The notes beneath the pieces are model-generated. The model ran no database searches, was not told where the DNA came from, and saw only the letters and a list, made by a program, of their open reading frames with translations. DNA of 64,000 nucleotides from Pogonophryne albipinna. Lineage: Eukaryota > Chordata > Actinopteri > Perciformes > Artedidraconidae. The stretch spans positions 22,203,570 through 22,267,569 of the forward strand of contig CM053246.1 in the NCBI GenBank assembly GCA_028583405.1. Reading direction: 5' to 3'. This document shows, one piece after another, positions 48,714 through 58,770 of the stretch. Position numbers and translations under genes: made by a program. Numbering within the stretch: position 1 is the first letter of the stretch; every line of letters starts with the position of its first letter.

Positions 48714-51700
48714 AAGACAAACTTGGTTCTACAAACTTCACGTGTCATGAAGAACGATACAAGGATGCATACAACTGACAAAAGGCAGGTAATGACTTGT
48801 CCATCTGCTATTGGTTTACCGTCTTATATTTCACCCTGAAATATAAGACGGGTACCTATAAACAGCTCATAGTAGACAGTCAGTTCACCTGGATTTCACA
48901 TTCGATCCTAAACACAGAATTTGTGTTGGGATTTGGTTCAAGTGCCCAGGAACCAGCAGGCTTTGCAGCAAGTTAACAAAACACACTTGGATGCAGAGAA
49001 GCCATAAACATCATCACAAACGCAGCAGCAGTAAAGCTTAGAGAAATGTTCACACTTAAAATGTATACCAACCATAAGGTTTATTTGAAAGCCTTTAAGA
49101 GTTGTATAAGATGTTAGTTTCATGTTATTCATGTACGCAGGCAGTGGGCCAGGCTCAGCCAGAGAAAGACAATTTGGCACACCCATGAGGAGCACAGGAA
49201 GCAGGAGAAACAGCTTGGCGCATGCTTGGGAAGAGCAGCTTTTGGAAGAATGAATGGGCTGCCGTGTTGGGATCTTCCTTCAGTGTGAAGCACAAGCTAG
49301 GTTTGGTTGCTGTTTAACTTGTTTACTAAAGCAAAACCCGCATCACCCCGGTCATATTGTATCATTTAGCTTTCATGTCAATTCTAACCCAATGAGTTGA
49401 AAAGACAAAACATTTCTAAGTGAAAAAGTCCCAGTGAAACAGGCCATATGCTCATTTAATCGTAATTATAAAAGATAACATTATACGTCTCAGGCTCAGA
49501 CAAAATAGGTTTAACTGTGAAGAAAGCCTCAAGGGGTGTACAAGTATTTGTTCACAGCACTGTATAGTATGTACAGCACTGTGTACCTGCTGAGAGACTT
49601 GTTGAACCCTGGGTACTGAAAGCTGCTGTGCTTGTCCTCCTTTCTGAGCTGAGCCTGTAGCTTGAACCAGCACCCTCTGTGTGGATACAAGACATAACTC
49701 AATTACATAGGTATGCACCACGTACAATCACATACACACATCATTGGTAACATATGACAGTCGACACAAGACAGGCAAACAGGTCAATACCCCCCCCCCC
49801 CCCAATAATTAAAGCTAGTGCAGATAGATTTGTGCCAATATAATAAACATAAATGACTGCACAAACCTCTCTCTGCCAGGCAGTGCATTTTTGTGCGTGT
49901 ACTCCATTTATAGTGCCATTTCATTTCAGACACCAAGCACAAGAGCCGCTTTCACACCAAGTACTTTGCCGTACTTAGTGTCGGCACTTATAACCCCAGG
50001 GCACAAAGTACCAATCGCGTTCACACCGGAATACTTTTCCCTGAGGGAAGATTACGCAAATGAGCCGCTGACGTCACTTCGTCTTCTTCTGCTGCTTTGG
50101 GTTTACTGGCAGGCCGCAAACAACTTCACGGCGTATACTGCCACCCGAAGTCCCCGGCCGGAAGTCCCCGGAGTTGGGGACTGGCTTCAGTAGAAGCTGC
50201 TGGGACTTCCAGCAGCTTCTACTGAAGCCTTCCGAGTAAATCGCCAGAACGCCGACACCTCGTCATCACTCCACCGCTCCCATGTTTTTTTTTTGTGTGC
50301 CATAAGCAGTGTTGGGACTAACGCGTTACTTTGTAACGCGTTACTGTAACGCCGTTATTTTTGGCAGTAACTAGTACTCTAACGCATTACTTTTTAAATT
50401 CAGTAACTTGGTTACCGTTACTACATGGTGCGTTACTCCGTTAGTTTTTTTATATAGTCAACAGCCAGGCGAACAGAGATGAGAACTGTACTTAAGTACA
50501 GTAGGCTACTTGAGTAAATGTACTTAGATACTTCCTGTGTCACATGCGGAGACGGGCTGTGGGCGTGTTTGTGTTGTTTACTAAATCATGGCGGCGGCGG
50601 AGCTCAAGTCTAGTTTCTCCACCTGGAGATATTCTCACTATTTCACTTTTGTCGAGCACAAAGAAAAGAAAGTTTCTGTTAAATGCAAATTGTGTCCTGG
50701 CGGGTCAAAGAGCCTATCTACTGCCCAAACCAGTAATTCAAATCTCTTAAAACATCTGCAAAAACAACATGCTGGGACGAAGCTAGTAACTAAGACCGGC
50801 ACAGACCCAGACTCAGCCGACGCCACTCCACCTAAGCAACAGCGGCTGGATTTTAACCAAGGGACTGCTAGCCAGGGAAAAGTCGATAAAGCCATTGCAC
50901 GGTATGTTGTAGAACACATGCAGGCTATTGCTACAGTGGAGTCACCCGCTTTCAGGGAGCTAGTTAGCATGATACCATGTCCGGGCGGCACACGGCATAT
51001 GGGACGGAAAACTTTTTCCAACTACCTGGAGAAAGAATATACAAAAATGGAAAGCCAGCTAATATCGATGCAATCCAGATTGCATATAATGCATGTCAAG
51101 TTGATCAACAGATTGTATTATTCTCCAATGCAATAACAGTACTGAAATGAAGGATATAAGGGCAGTGGCGGCGCTGGGGTAGGCTACAGCCATACCAAGA
51201 AATGGCTTAGCCCTACCTTAGCCCCACCATGAAAAAGTATGTTAAAGTAAGCATGTTGAGAACACGGATTGCGAAAATCTACCGGTCGTGTCCACAACAT
51301 ACAAACTGATCCTGCTGTAACAACAAGTGCACGTTACTAACGCAATATGGTTGAGACCATTCGGGCTTATGCTAGAGGGGTGCAAGGAATAGTCTAAGTA
51401 GTGGGGGAGTTTTATACACTAAAGGTGTTGTCATTCTCTCGCGTTATAATATCAGCGCGGCCGCGGTCAGATCAAAATGCCTCCAAATGCAATTTGAACA
51501 GACCTACAGCCAATCAGAGCAACGAAACGTTGGGTCTGCTGCGTCATGCATTACTGATTCGTCACGTTCACAGTGAAAAGTCCCCAAACTCGCGCCGAGT
51601 AAATTGCAGACAGACAGCAGAACTTCTAGGATTAATTGTATATTTCGGATGGATAGATTTGTTCTTAAACGCCCTCGCATTGAGGTACAAGTCGAACAGG

Positions 51701-52882
51701 TGCCAGAGTCACACGACCCACCTGAAGAGTGAATAGTGAGTTTTTAATATATTTTGTAATAATGGGTCATTTGAAAAAGTGTTTTGTATGACAATAGAGA
51801 TACAGGCTACCTGTTGTGTGCTGTGTCTGTCTCTCTCTGTTTACCTGTGTCTGTCTCTCTCCCTCACTCTCTCTCCCTCTCTCTCTCCGTGTCAATTCTA
51901 TATGCCAACTTTTCTTGTTTCTGCCGCTGCGTAGCATGTTGTAACAACGTGGAATTAGCAGAATAGGCTATTGTATTGTTTAACTCACACCTGTTGCTCT
52001 CGATGTAATTTAGCTGATAAAAGGAGACTAATAAAAGCTAATAAAAGCCTCACGCGTGCTTTCACTGTCAAGGGGTGCGATATAGCGTGTATGTAATTAC
52101 ATTACAAATACTGACTTGAGCCCCACCACTGTATGGGTTAGCCCTAACATAGATTACCCAACAAAAATACTCTGGCGCCGCCACTGTATAAGGGCATTAA
52201 TGGGAGCCCTTTTTTTAAGTAACTAAAACATTACTTTTCACAGTAACGCATTACTTTTTGGTGTAAGTAATCAGTAAAGTAACTGAGTTACTTTTGAAAT
52301 GAAGTAACTAGTAATGGTAACTAGTTACTGGTTTTCAGTAACTAGCACAACACTGGCCATAAGTTATTCTCTCTCCGTTGGTGCGCGGGGCTAATGCAAA
52401 TACAATGGCGGCTTCAAAACACTTTTCAGAGTTTTACGGGGCGTGGTTTGCAATTCGCCCAGCCAATAGAAATTTGTACTTTTTTGGTACCACCTCTCTA
52501 GCAGGCACTAAAAAAAGGGGGTAAATGTTCACGGCACTAAGTACTCTTTTTGGTGTGAAGGCGACATAAGGGGTACTAACGGAACTAAACGGGAAAAGTA
52601 CTCCGGTGTGAACGCGCCGAGCTCTTTTTTTGTGAGAAGCAGGTTTGGGCTTGTAAATAAAACTACTTTACATTTTATATTTGAAAATAAAAAAGATGGA
52701 ACACTTAATTCACAACAGACTTTCCACATTTGTCCTGTAATTAATGTTTCAGTGGAGTAGAGGTAATAACCTACCTGCTGGGAGGCTGGGACAGGCTGTA
52801 CCACTGGGGCCTGAGCTGATGATGACGTCCGCAGCGCTGCCACGCTGGTCGTGGCGTCTGACCCTCCCTCGGAGCTCTGCAT
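34406..52882 (-). CDS. rfx2: RFX2, winged-helix transcription factor of ciliogenesis and spermiogenesis
   Basis: RFX2 binds X-box promoter elements as a dimer and drives genes for motile cilia and sperm development. Seventeen coding exons join in frame to give 736 residues, against about 723 in human RFX2 as I recall. Visible parts are a Gln-rich N-terminal activation region, the RFX DNA-binding domain at about residues 207-283, the conserved B/C/dimerisation regions to about 690, and an acidic tail with a KRER motif. The choice of RFX2 over RFX1 and RFX3 rests on MQSSEGGSD, RVLVQATGSAQKG, and the block HGMVGIAMDVGSSHIISSGS. The start ATG (52880-52882) gives the family N-terminus. The gene is convergent with fcho1. 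Confidence 0.94.
35147..35189 (-). CDS. rfx2: rfx2 exon, C-terminal tail
   Basis: Encodes FSDLTSMMPSLMEK plus one base; 43 nt between catcacag and gtaagc. It corresponds to the F-DL tail start of RFX2/3. Confidence 0.92.
35291..35444 (-). CDS. rfx2: rfx2 exon, dimerisation domain
   Basis: Encodes SMVIRDLTLRSAASFGSFHL, IRLLYDEYMFYLVEHRVAQA, TGETPIAVMGE. Acceptor ctgcag, donor gag/gtaaga. Confidence 0.98.
35523..35731 (-). CDS. rfx2: rfx2 exon, dimerisation domain
   Basis: Encodes EQASWVCQCDESVVQRLEQD, FKVTLQQQSSLDQWATWLDN, VVSQVLKPHQGSPSFPKAAR, QFLLKWSFY. Donor ag/gtagga. Confidence 0.98.
35861..36010 (-). CDS. rfx2: rfx2 exon, region C into dimerisation domain
   Basis: Encodes VAVVSAFAQTLRRYTSLNHL, AQAARAVLQNTSQINQMLSD, then LNRVDFANVQ. 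Almost every residue matches the RFX1-3 consensus. 50 codons, phase 0. Confidence 0.98.
36484..36581 (-). CDS. rfx2: rfx2 exon, region C
   Basis: Encodes TLTQAIRNFAKSLETWLTTA then MTNFPQEIIRTK. TQAIRNFAKSLE-WL is conserved. Donor aag/gtaact. Confidence 0.96.
36836..36987 (-). CDS. rfx2: rfx2 exon, region B/C
   Basis: Encodes DDDLDGVIPREKLLALCKYE, PIRLWMRSCDHILYQALVEI, then LIPDVLRPVP. Acceptor tgtgcag, donor a/gtacgt. Confidence 0.96.
37412..37524 (-). CDS. rfx2: rfx2 exon, region B
   Basis: Encodes ATLDVVMNLQFHYIEKLWQT then FWYSTPPSSDGNTSISN. DVVMNLQF--IEKLW--FW is diagnostic for RFX1-3. The acceptor sits behind an approximately 110-nt pyrimidine tract. Confidence 0.96.
37541..37654. repeat. 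Polypurine GGGA tract, about 114 bp
   Basis: Runs of aggg and gggggga on the + strand; on the rfx2 transcript it is a CCCT-rich pyrimidine tract just upstream of the acceptor at 37525. Confidence 0.95.
38322..38335 (+). promoter_or_regulatory. X-box-like RFX site in rfx2 intron
   Basis: GTTGCCTTGACAAC: first half perfect, second half one mismatch to RGYAAC. It lies 10 bp from a perfect site. Confidence 0.4.
38346..38360 (+). promoter_or_regulatory. Perfect X-box consensus in rfx2 intron
   Basis: GTTGCC-TAG-AGCAAC fits GTNRCC, 0-3 spacer, RGYAAC without mismatch. Confidence 0.5.
39867..39985 (-). CDS. rfx2: rfx2 exon, region B
   Basis: Encodes TSHNLPPFPSPDLGTQPLPE, RINMNDIKKLQTLYREHCE. The block DIK-LQ-LYREHCE is the conserved RFX region B start. 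Confidence 0.95.
40911..41780. mobile_element. Nested hAT-like element
   Basis: Left end CAGTGGTGGACTGGGAC and complement of right end CAGTGGCGGACTGGCC are matching inverted repeats. The flanks do not show a clear target duplication. Confidence 0.6.
41005..41700. mobile_element. Innermost hAT-like element
   Basis: Left CAGGGGCAGCGGGTG and complement of right CATAGGCGGCGCGTGAG share the end pattern, followed by gggaaggctaa on both sides. A 7-8 bp duplication gggatgt flanks it. Confidence 0.65.
42892..43013 (-). CDS. rfx2: rfx2 exon between DNA-binding and B regions
   Basis: Encodes FKPLQKVDGMSDSLCGSSQN then CSSTPEQSVAAQSQHHQQYI. An internal ctgcag would shift the frame, so the upstream acceptor tgtgtag is used. 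A 2.5-kb hAT composite begins 100 bp past the donor. Confidence 0.93.
44183..44302 (-). CDS. rfx2: rfx2 exon, end of DNA-binding domain
   Basis: Encodes GNSKYHYYGIRVKPDSPLNR then LQEDTQYMAMRQQPVHQKQ. GNSKYHYYGIR forms the wing. The acceptor cgaacag is chosen because AG + A gives Arg and keeps the frame; the next AG would create a stop. Confidence 0.97.
44514..44695 (-). CDS. rfx2: rfx2 exon, RFX winged-helix DNA-binding domain
   Basis: Encodes LQWLLDNYETAEGVSLPRCS, LYNHYLRHCQEQKLDPVNAA, then SFGKLIRSVFMGLRTRRLGT. The Lys/Arg-rich segment after FGKLIR holds the X-box contact residues known from the RFX1 structure. Confidence 0.98.
45602..45676 (-). CDS. rfx2: rfx2 exon, start of DNA-binding region
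   Basis: Encodes LEMAIENLQKSEGIASHKSS then LLNSH. 25 codons, donor cat/gtaagt. This block directly precedes the winged helix in RFX1-3. Confidence 0.96.
46849..47119 (-). CDS. rfx2: rfx2 exon, activation region
   Basis: Encodes RTAYSYNPEAQLYGQGSGGP, YFDSQAGGAHVTTVVSSASG, then HGMVGIAMDVGSSHIISSGS and TYLIHGGSMEGSRNHISHSS, ending SSSAM. Acceptor ccccag, donor atg/gtgagc. Confidence 0.95.
47441..48253. mobile_element. Tc1/mariner-like fold-back element, 813 bp
   Basis: Arms of about 390 bp are near-perfect inverted repeats, starting CACTGAACAAAAATATAAA and ending in its complement, with TA on both flanks. Each arm includes TTAGGG-type words near the centre. No transposase frame. Confidence 0.9.
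48371..48453 (-). CDS. rfx2: rfx2 exon, activation region
   Basis: Encodes VQQVQHVYPSQVQYVGESGE then TVYTNGT. HVYP-QVQYV and VYTNG are conserved in RFX1-3. Donor at/gtaagc. Confidence 0.94.
48620..48711. repeat. (TG)n microsatellite, 92 bp
   Basis: Pure TG run in an rfx2 intron. Confidence 0.97.
49587..49676 (-). CDS. rfx2: rfx2 exon, Gln-rich activation region
   Basis: Encodes RVLVQATGSAQKGGQAQQLS then VPRVQQVSQQ; 30 codons, phase 0. It matches the RFX2-specific segment that is absent or different in RFX3. Confidence 0.93.
50588..51136 (+). pseudogene. hAT transposase fragment with BED zinc finger
   Basis: A 182-codon frame with a BED-type finger: Cys33, Cys36, His56 and His61 (CKLC...HLQKQH). 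A conserved hAT block, SMIPCPGG and NYLEKEY, follows. The catalytic and dimerisation parts are missing, so it is a non-functional remnant. Confidence 0.75.
51163..52186. mobile_element. hAT transposon, innermost layer, 1024 bp
   Basis: Ends CAGTGGCGGCGC and GCGCCGCCACTG are perfect inverted repeats, with target duplication TATAAGGG (51155-51162, 52187-52194). No transposase seen. Confidence 0.93.
52775..52882 (-). CDS. rfx2: rfx2 first coding exon
   Basis: Encodes MQSSEGGSDATTSVAALRTS then SSAQAPVVQPVPASQQ. An acceptor, caacccag, lies one base before the ATG, so the 5' UTR must come mainly from an upstream exon. Donor cag/gtaggt. Confidence 0.93.
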
Positions 52883-55848
52883 GCTGGGTTGTAGGAGACA
52901 TGAAGAAGTGGAAGAGAGAAAAAGGAGGAGGGATTTAATTCCAGACCTAAGAAACCCTCATATTGGTAACTCTGGCTATACATGGACAGCCATACTAAAC
53001 AAATGCTCTTCGACACCACCCCTTCTCTCTTGGAGCCTCCATGGCATCCATTGTGTCCCAGGGGGTTTCTGGCTTTAACCAGTCAAGCTGAGTCAGTGAA
53101 ACTCTCAGAGGCTGCCCACCTTTAGCCTTAATCAACGTCAATATAAAGAGCCCAACAGTTTCAGATTGGCAGAAAAGTTACAGTACAGTAGTGGAAGTTA
53201 CCAATAGGACTGAACTTCCTGCTTAGGACCAAAGGGACTTCCGCCACTCGGCTTTCCACTGGGTGACAATGTGCACAGCATAGCAAAGGGGAACTAAACA
53301 TGGAGTGCAACAAAAGCTCTCTTTTTTTTTCCCCTTCTTTTTTTGTAGGATAGAGAGGGAAAGACCGAGAGTAAGGCAGGGTCAAGAGACGAATGGAACT
53401 GCAAGGGGGAGTAAGTGGATAAAAAACAACTTCCCCACTCCCTCAAAAAAGGAAAAAACCAAGGGGGAAAAAGATGAAAATGGCAGTGGGGCTCCAGCCT
53501 GATGATATCCAGCGAGTTTGGTACGAGAGCTGTTCTCTGAGGGCCTCAATAATCCAGCTGATATGAGGAAATTCCTCAATGCTTTGTAAACGTTTGTCGG
53601 TTGCTATGGTGAGGAATCCATGACGACCACCCCCAACTCCACCCCCCTCCTCCCTCCCCGTTCACTCCTCTATTTTCCCCCCCTTTATAAAGCTCTTCCA
53701 CAGGAACTTTCGAGCGCGACCGCAAAGAGAAGAGGGGGAGGAGGATTATAAAAAGAGAGAGGGAGATACGGCACAGTTGGGGGGTGGGTTGGATTGATGA
53801 GTAGAAATCCAGGAGCAACAGGATACATCAGAAGGTAAACAGTGGGATGGTGTTCTCTGGGAGCATTACTGAGAAGGACTGCAAGACAAATCCAGCTCCA
53901 GACATGCTGTGATTGGACATACCACAAGACATGCACTACAATGTCCTTTTATTTCACTGAGAGAGATCTGACAAACACCACTTAGGCTGCAGTAACGTGG
54001 AGGCTAAACTTGTACAGGCAACAGGGGCAGAAACGCACTATTTTGGCTCTCCAAACTCAAATGTATCATGTGGCTAAACAGCTGAAGCTAGTAAACTTTT
54101 TCAAATCAAACCTCTACTTCCATAAGAATTAAAAACACCCTTCTCCTTCAGTGTGATCAAACCTTTATATTGTGTGTAAAAATACCTAAACACACACGCT
54201 GACGTATATTGCCTTAGACTTTGAGAAGATAAGAACAATATGGGCAAAATGAGTCACTATCAAGAAACCCCCCAGGTGATAGAGAGGAAGAATAATACCA
54301 ACATGTTCAGACAAAAAAAGTTGATATCTTCTGTTGTGGAACATTTTTAAGGTTAAACTGTTATACAGGATAACACCATTCATTCAGTTATTCAACTAAC
54401 TAATTGTTAACAAATACAAGAAGAAGCTGTCAGACAGACACTACCAGAACATCTACCACACATGACCAAGCCTTTCCCACAGGAAAAAGGAGATTGAAGG
54501 GTAAATATTAAACTAAAAAATTGTTTTGCTTCAGATCTCAACAATAAAATAATGATTCTCATTGTATCCAGAATCATGCAGCACAACTTTTGACAAACTC
54601 AATATACCTTTAAGATAAATACAGAGTGTACCTTTAAGATAAATAGAACATCAGATGTGGGTGTGCCACCACTGGCATTTTCCATAGATGGAGATGTTGC
54701 CACAGGCAAAGACACTGCTGTGTCTATATGACTAACAGCCTGAGTGGAGGAGGTCTATGTTGAAATGTCTGATATGTGTCAATCTACAGACAAACACATG
54801 GTCCTACCATATCCAGTCTACCCTGAGCAGCCATCTGAGCTGTTGCCGTCACTGTATTTGTTAGCACAGGGCACAATTAGCACTTACATGTAGAGACTCT
54901 CACATTACATTACAATTTTCTTCACACTTCTTTCTTGTATGTTATTAAAGTACCAAAAGCCTATAATCACAATGATTCTAACAAGGAGTCAACATTTAAT
55001 TTAAAAAGCCCCTGCGATGCTAAAGCGTTTTTCTAAAGCATGAAATGTGTATATGGGGAGTCACTTGAGTTATACATGCACCTAACAATCTCATCATTTA
55101 TTTTCAGACTTGTCATTTTCACCAGAGGAAGTGACACAAGCCTGCAGGCTTCTTCGTGCCATTAAGGAGTGGGTGGCATGGCTGGATGGTGATGGATAAG
55201 GAACTAGAGAACTCACTGGCACGTTTTCAGCCATTGAAGCTCAACTAAAGGCACTGGCTTTAATATGTATGGTGAATTATACTAAATCCTTTTGTTGGAG
55301 CGGGACAGACAGGAGTAAAGTAAACAGGAGTAAAGTAAACAGGAGTCTGCTTAGTGTTAAGGAAAGGTTAAAAGCCACACAAATTCCCCACAGCAGCGCT
55401 GAAAAGCACAAAGGTAGGACACAGTGGGAGACATGGAACACTGCTGGAACACCGCTGCAAAACTGCTCCTCTGGCTGGGCTGGCGTCTCGGGCCACAAGT
55501 CTGTGTTCATGTCTGGTCTGGAAGCCTGGTTGCATTCAGGCCAAATCCCAGATTAGCGCTTTACAACATGAACAACTGCGCCTCCTTTCAAGAGTTACCT
55601 GAGTTTAATAAGCTAAAGGGAAACAAGAAAAGACACATTTAAAGAACCCCAAAGACTCACAAAACCTAACTAATGCTATAATCTACAATGTTCACAGTGT
55701 AGACAAGATATAAACATATGTCACTGACAGATCTAACTTAAACAAGTCTCAATCAGAGAAAAACACATACAGATGTTCAATTAAAAGCAGGAGCCCACAG
55801 TCTTGGCTCATGTTTGCACTGGCCCACATTGTTTGCAGAGCAACAACG

Positions 55849-55863
55849 GTTGCTAGTGGCAAC
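55849..55863 (+). promoter_or_regulatory. X-box-like site in rfx2 first intron
   Basis: GTTGCT-AGT-GGCAAC: one transition from consensus in the left half, perfect right half, dyad symmetric. Confidence 0.42.
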
Positions 55864-55890
55864 ACCGTCCACTCCCGTTTCCAGGAGCCT

Positions 55891-55903
55891 GTTGCTATGC
55901 AAC
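55891..55903 (+). promoter_or_regulatory. X-box-like site in rfx2 first intron
   Basis: GTTGCTATGCAAC, a 13-bp dyad 27 bp after the previous site. One base shorter than the classical 14-mer. Confidence 0.35.
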
Positions 55904-58435
55904 CAACAGAATACTTCCCAAACCAAACAATGCCAACCCCCCACCTGATCCCTCTATCTCACGCTAAGAAGAAACTTACAACAATAAATGTATGTAAGCT
56001 AATAATTTCCGACACATGGGGACATGGAGGTAGACTTATCTCCGTGTTGCAGCTAGAGACAGATGTACAGACTTTATGCTGCTGGTTTAGACTTGATTGA
56101 AGAGGACAGGGTGAAGTGCCCTGTTTTCGTAACTACTCAGTGCTCGAAAGAAGGTGAATGTTTAAGTCATCAGGGAGACAACAGTCTATTCTTCAAGGTT
56201 GCTTGACACTCTTGTTACCCAAAAACAACACTTCTAATGCAAGTTGAGTCTTTCTAAAGTTATTTGGACAGGAACGATGGTAAATCAGCTTTAGCAGAGC
56301 AACAATTATTTCACAAAACTAATTAAGCAGAGACAGTCGTATGTAGCTTTTAAAAGGACATTTGTGAAGAACAAGCAATCAGCACAATGCATATGTCAAA
56401 CTTAATATAAAAGAGAGGAGCAACAGGTGTCTGATGAAGCTTTAACATGTGTTCCCTAATTTGGTAATTACATGTTTTAGTTGCAAAACAAGCTCATTGA
56501 GACTTGGTATGGGGTTTTTATTTTTTTATTTAATTAAAAAAAAACTACAAGATCACAGAGGCACACGCGCTCACACAAAGAGGGAATTAAGATATGATAA
56601 GAGATTTCCACAACAGAGGCTGTTCTTCAAGCCCGTCTCATTAATTCATGGCTAATCCAATCAAAGCAGCTCTTGGGGTCTGCAGATGGCAGAGTTTAAG
56701 GGGGAGAGAAAAAGAGAGAGAAAGAGAGAGCATGAGAGGAGGAATAGGGGGCACAGACCACTGTCTCTGATCCAAGTGCCCCCCTCCCCTCTCCAGCTCG
56801 CCTCCCCACACCAGTCATCAGCACAACCTGTCCACTCCGTCACCATGTGCGCTGCAGGCCTGACAGCCACAGAGAGAAAGATCAAACCGTTGCCATGGAG
56901 ATTGTGTGTTCGCCCAAGCTCTACACTAGCAACTTCCTCCCCCAACACCCAACCTCTTCTAACCCTTTCCAGATTTCCACTGCCCCCCCACCTCCACCAA
57001 CCCCCAGCCTTCATCCTTAGTATTTAACATCTCTAGATAAAGATTGAGGATTGGAAATTGAACATTTTGACAAGTAAAACTGGAAAACCCACCACAAGAG
57101 GAGCAGGGAAGGGAAGGGGAGGGGAGGGATGGTCAACACTGGAAATGTAATCAGCTTATTCTCATACGAGTAGGTGTCTTTCTCTTTCACGGCTATTTAT
57201 CTAATGTGATCCAAGGCTGCCTGATGACACAAAGGAGAGGACTTTACTTAAGTCACCTGGCTGCTTTAGGAGACGGTGGTGACTAAGGAGAAACTGCAGG
57301 ATACTGCAGTTCGGACTCTTGCTTTAACGCTTTATTCACTGCTTTATAAGTGTTCGGCATACCCAAAAACACATAACAGTTGATCATTTAATTACATTTT
57401 GATCTTTTAATTCACTTCAAGGGCGTTTGTTTTTGCACAACATGTTAAAAATAGCTATAATCTCAATTGAAATATGGTTATAGCCAGATCCAAAGCATAT
57501 AGGATGAGAGGACCCTTTTTAAAGCTATGACAACCCAGAACATAATAACACATCCAGAAGAAATTCTCAGAGAGCACATGCCCCTGCCAAGGCTGCACCA
57601 TCTTCAAAATCTTCTTTTTCTTATTTAAACAAATCATTATCATTTTAAAATGTCTTATCTGTCATGGTGTTTTAACAAAAAGGACCCTAGATGTTGTTCT
57701 TCTTTATCACCTAATCCCTTGTTGCTAGGGCCACTGCCTACCTTTAACCAAATTTCATAAAACTAACTATCAGGCTAATAAATAGAAAAATGTAAAGATA
57801 GATAAAACAATATGTTATTGTCAATTCAAAACCAATGGCCGAGGCTGACAACTTGGAATGGTTAGGTATTCTAACGCTTTTGCCTAACCCAGACTTGAAG
57901 CCTATTCTGTGGAAGTATAATTATTTTACTCCAAACATTGTTGTAATCTGCCTTCCTTTACTCTTTCAAAGATGAGTGTTTCCAACCTGTGGAGTTTTCT
58001 TTTTATAGGGAACCACATTCTTCAACGATGACCTCAGATGCTGGCAGTGAGCCGTGTCAATTTTGACCCATGAACCCGAAATAAGCGATTGGTTGCCCTG
58101 GAGGAGTCTGTCCTTTTGGCATTAAGCATTCACTTAACACAGATATGACTCTGGAAATCATCGTACTGTAGGTACAGTACACCTGCAGGCACTACTTAAT
58201 GACTCATCAGTTGATGCTTGAATTATGAGACAGATCCATGTGTCTGTTGTTTTTGCAGTGAATAATGCACCATGCTGAATACTTGGCATCACTCGGATTT
58301 AAGTATTTAGGGTTATATGAATAATCAGACTAGCATGCAATATAACTCCATTGTGATTTAACCTTTCATACAGAAACCTCTGTTTCTGCAGCCTTATACA
58401 GTGACATGCTTCAGACATCAACATATAATATCAGC

Positions 58436-58770
58436 TAGGGCTGCTCGATTATGGCAAAAATCATAATCTCGATTATTTGGGTCAATAATTGTAATTGCGA
58501 TTATTAAATGCGATTATTCATTGACTTTGAAAACATCCATTTATTGGAGAAAAAAAAAGTGAACAGTATGTTTTTAACAGTTGATTACCCTGAACTTTAA
58601 GTATAACTCAACTGAAAAACCAAAAAATGTTTTTAAAAAAAGTAATAATAATAAAAAATAATCGTTTTATTTCGATTACGTTGTTTTCGTAATCGTTGCA
58701 AGCCATAATCGTAATCGCGATTAAAATACGATTAAAATACGATTAAAATACGATTAATTGAGCAGCCCTA
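58436..58770. mobile_element. Small hAT-like element, 335 bp
   Basis: TAGGGCTGCTCGATTA at the left and the related TAATTGAGCAGCCCTA at the right, with flanks atatcagc and aaatcagc that differ at one base. The interior is rich in cgattat words. Confidence 0.75.

Larger units (their letters stand above)
50307..52355. mobile_element. hAT transposon, middle layer
   Basis: Starts CAGTGTTGGGACTAACGCG and ends in AACTAGCACAACACTG, flanked by the 8-bp duplication GCCATAAG (50299-50306, 52356-52363). It carries a transposase fragment and is split by a younger hAT. Confidence 0.9.
49940..52630. mobile_element. Outer DNA transposon of a three-layer nest
   Basis: Left gagccgctttcacaccaag and complement of right gagctcggcgcgttcacacc form imperfect inverted repeats, with further related subterminal blocks (cgcgttcacaccgga at 50017, ggtgtgaaggcg at 52551). 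Family and exact ends are not certain. Confidence 0.55.
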
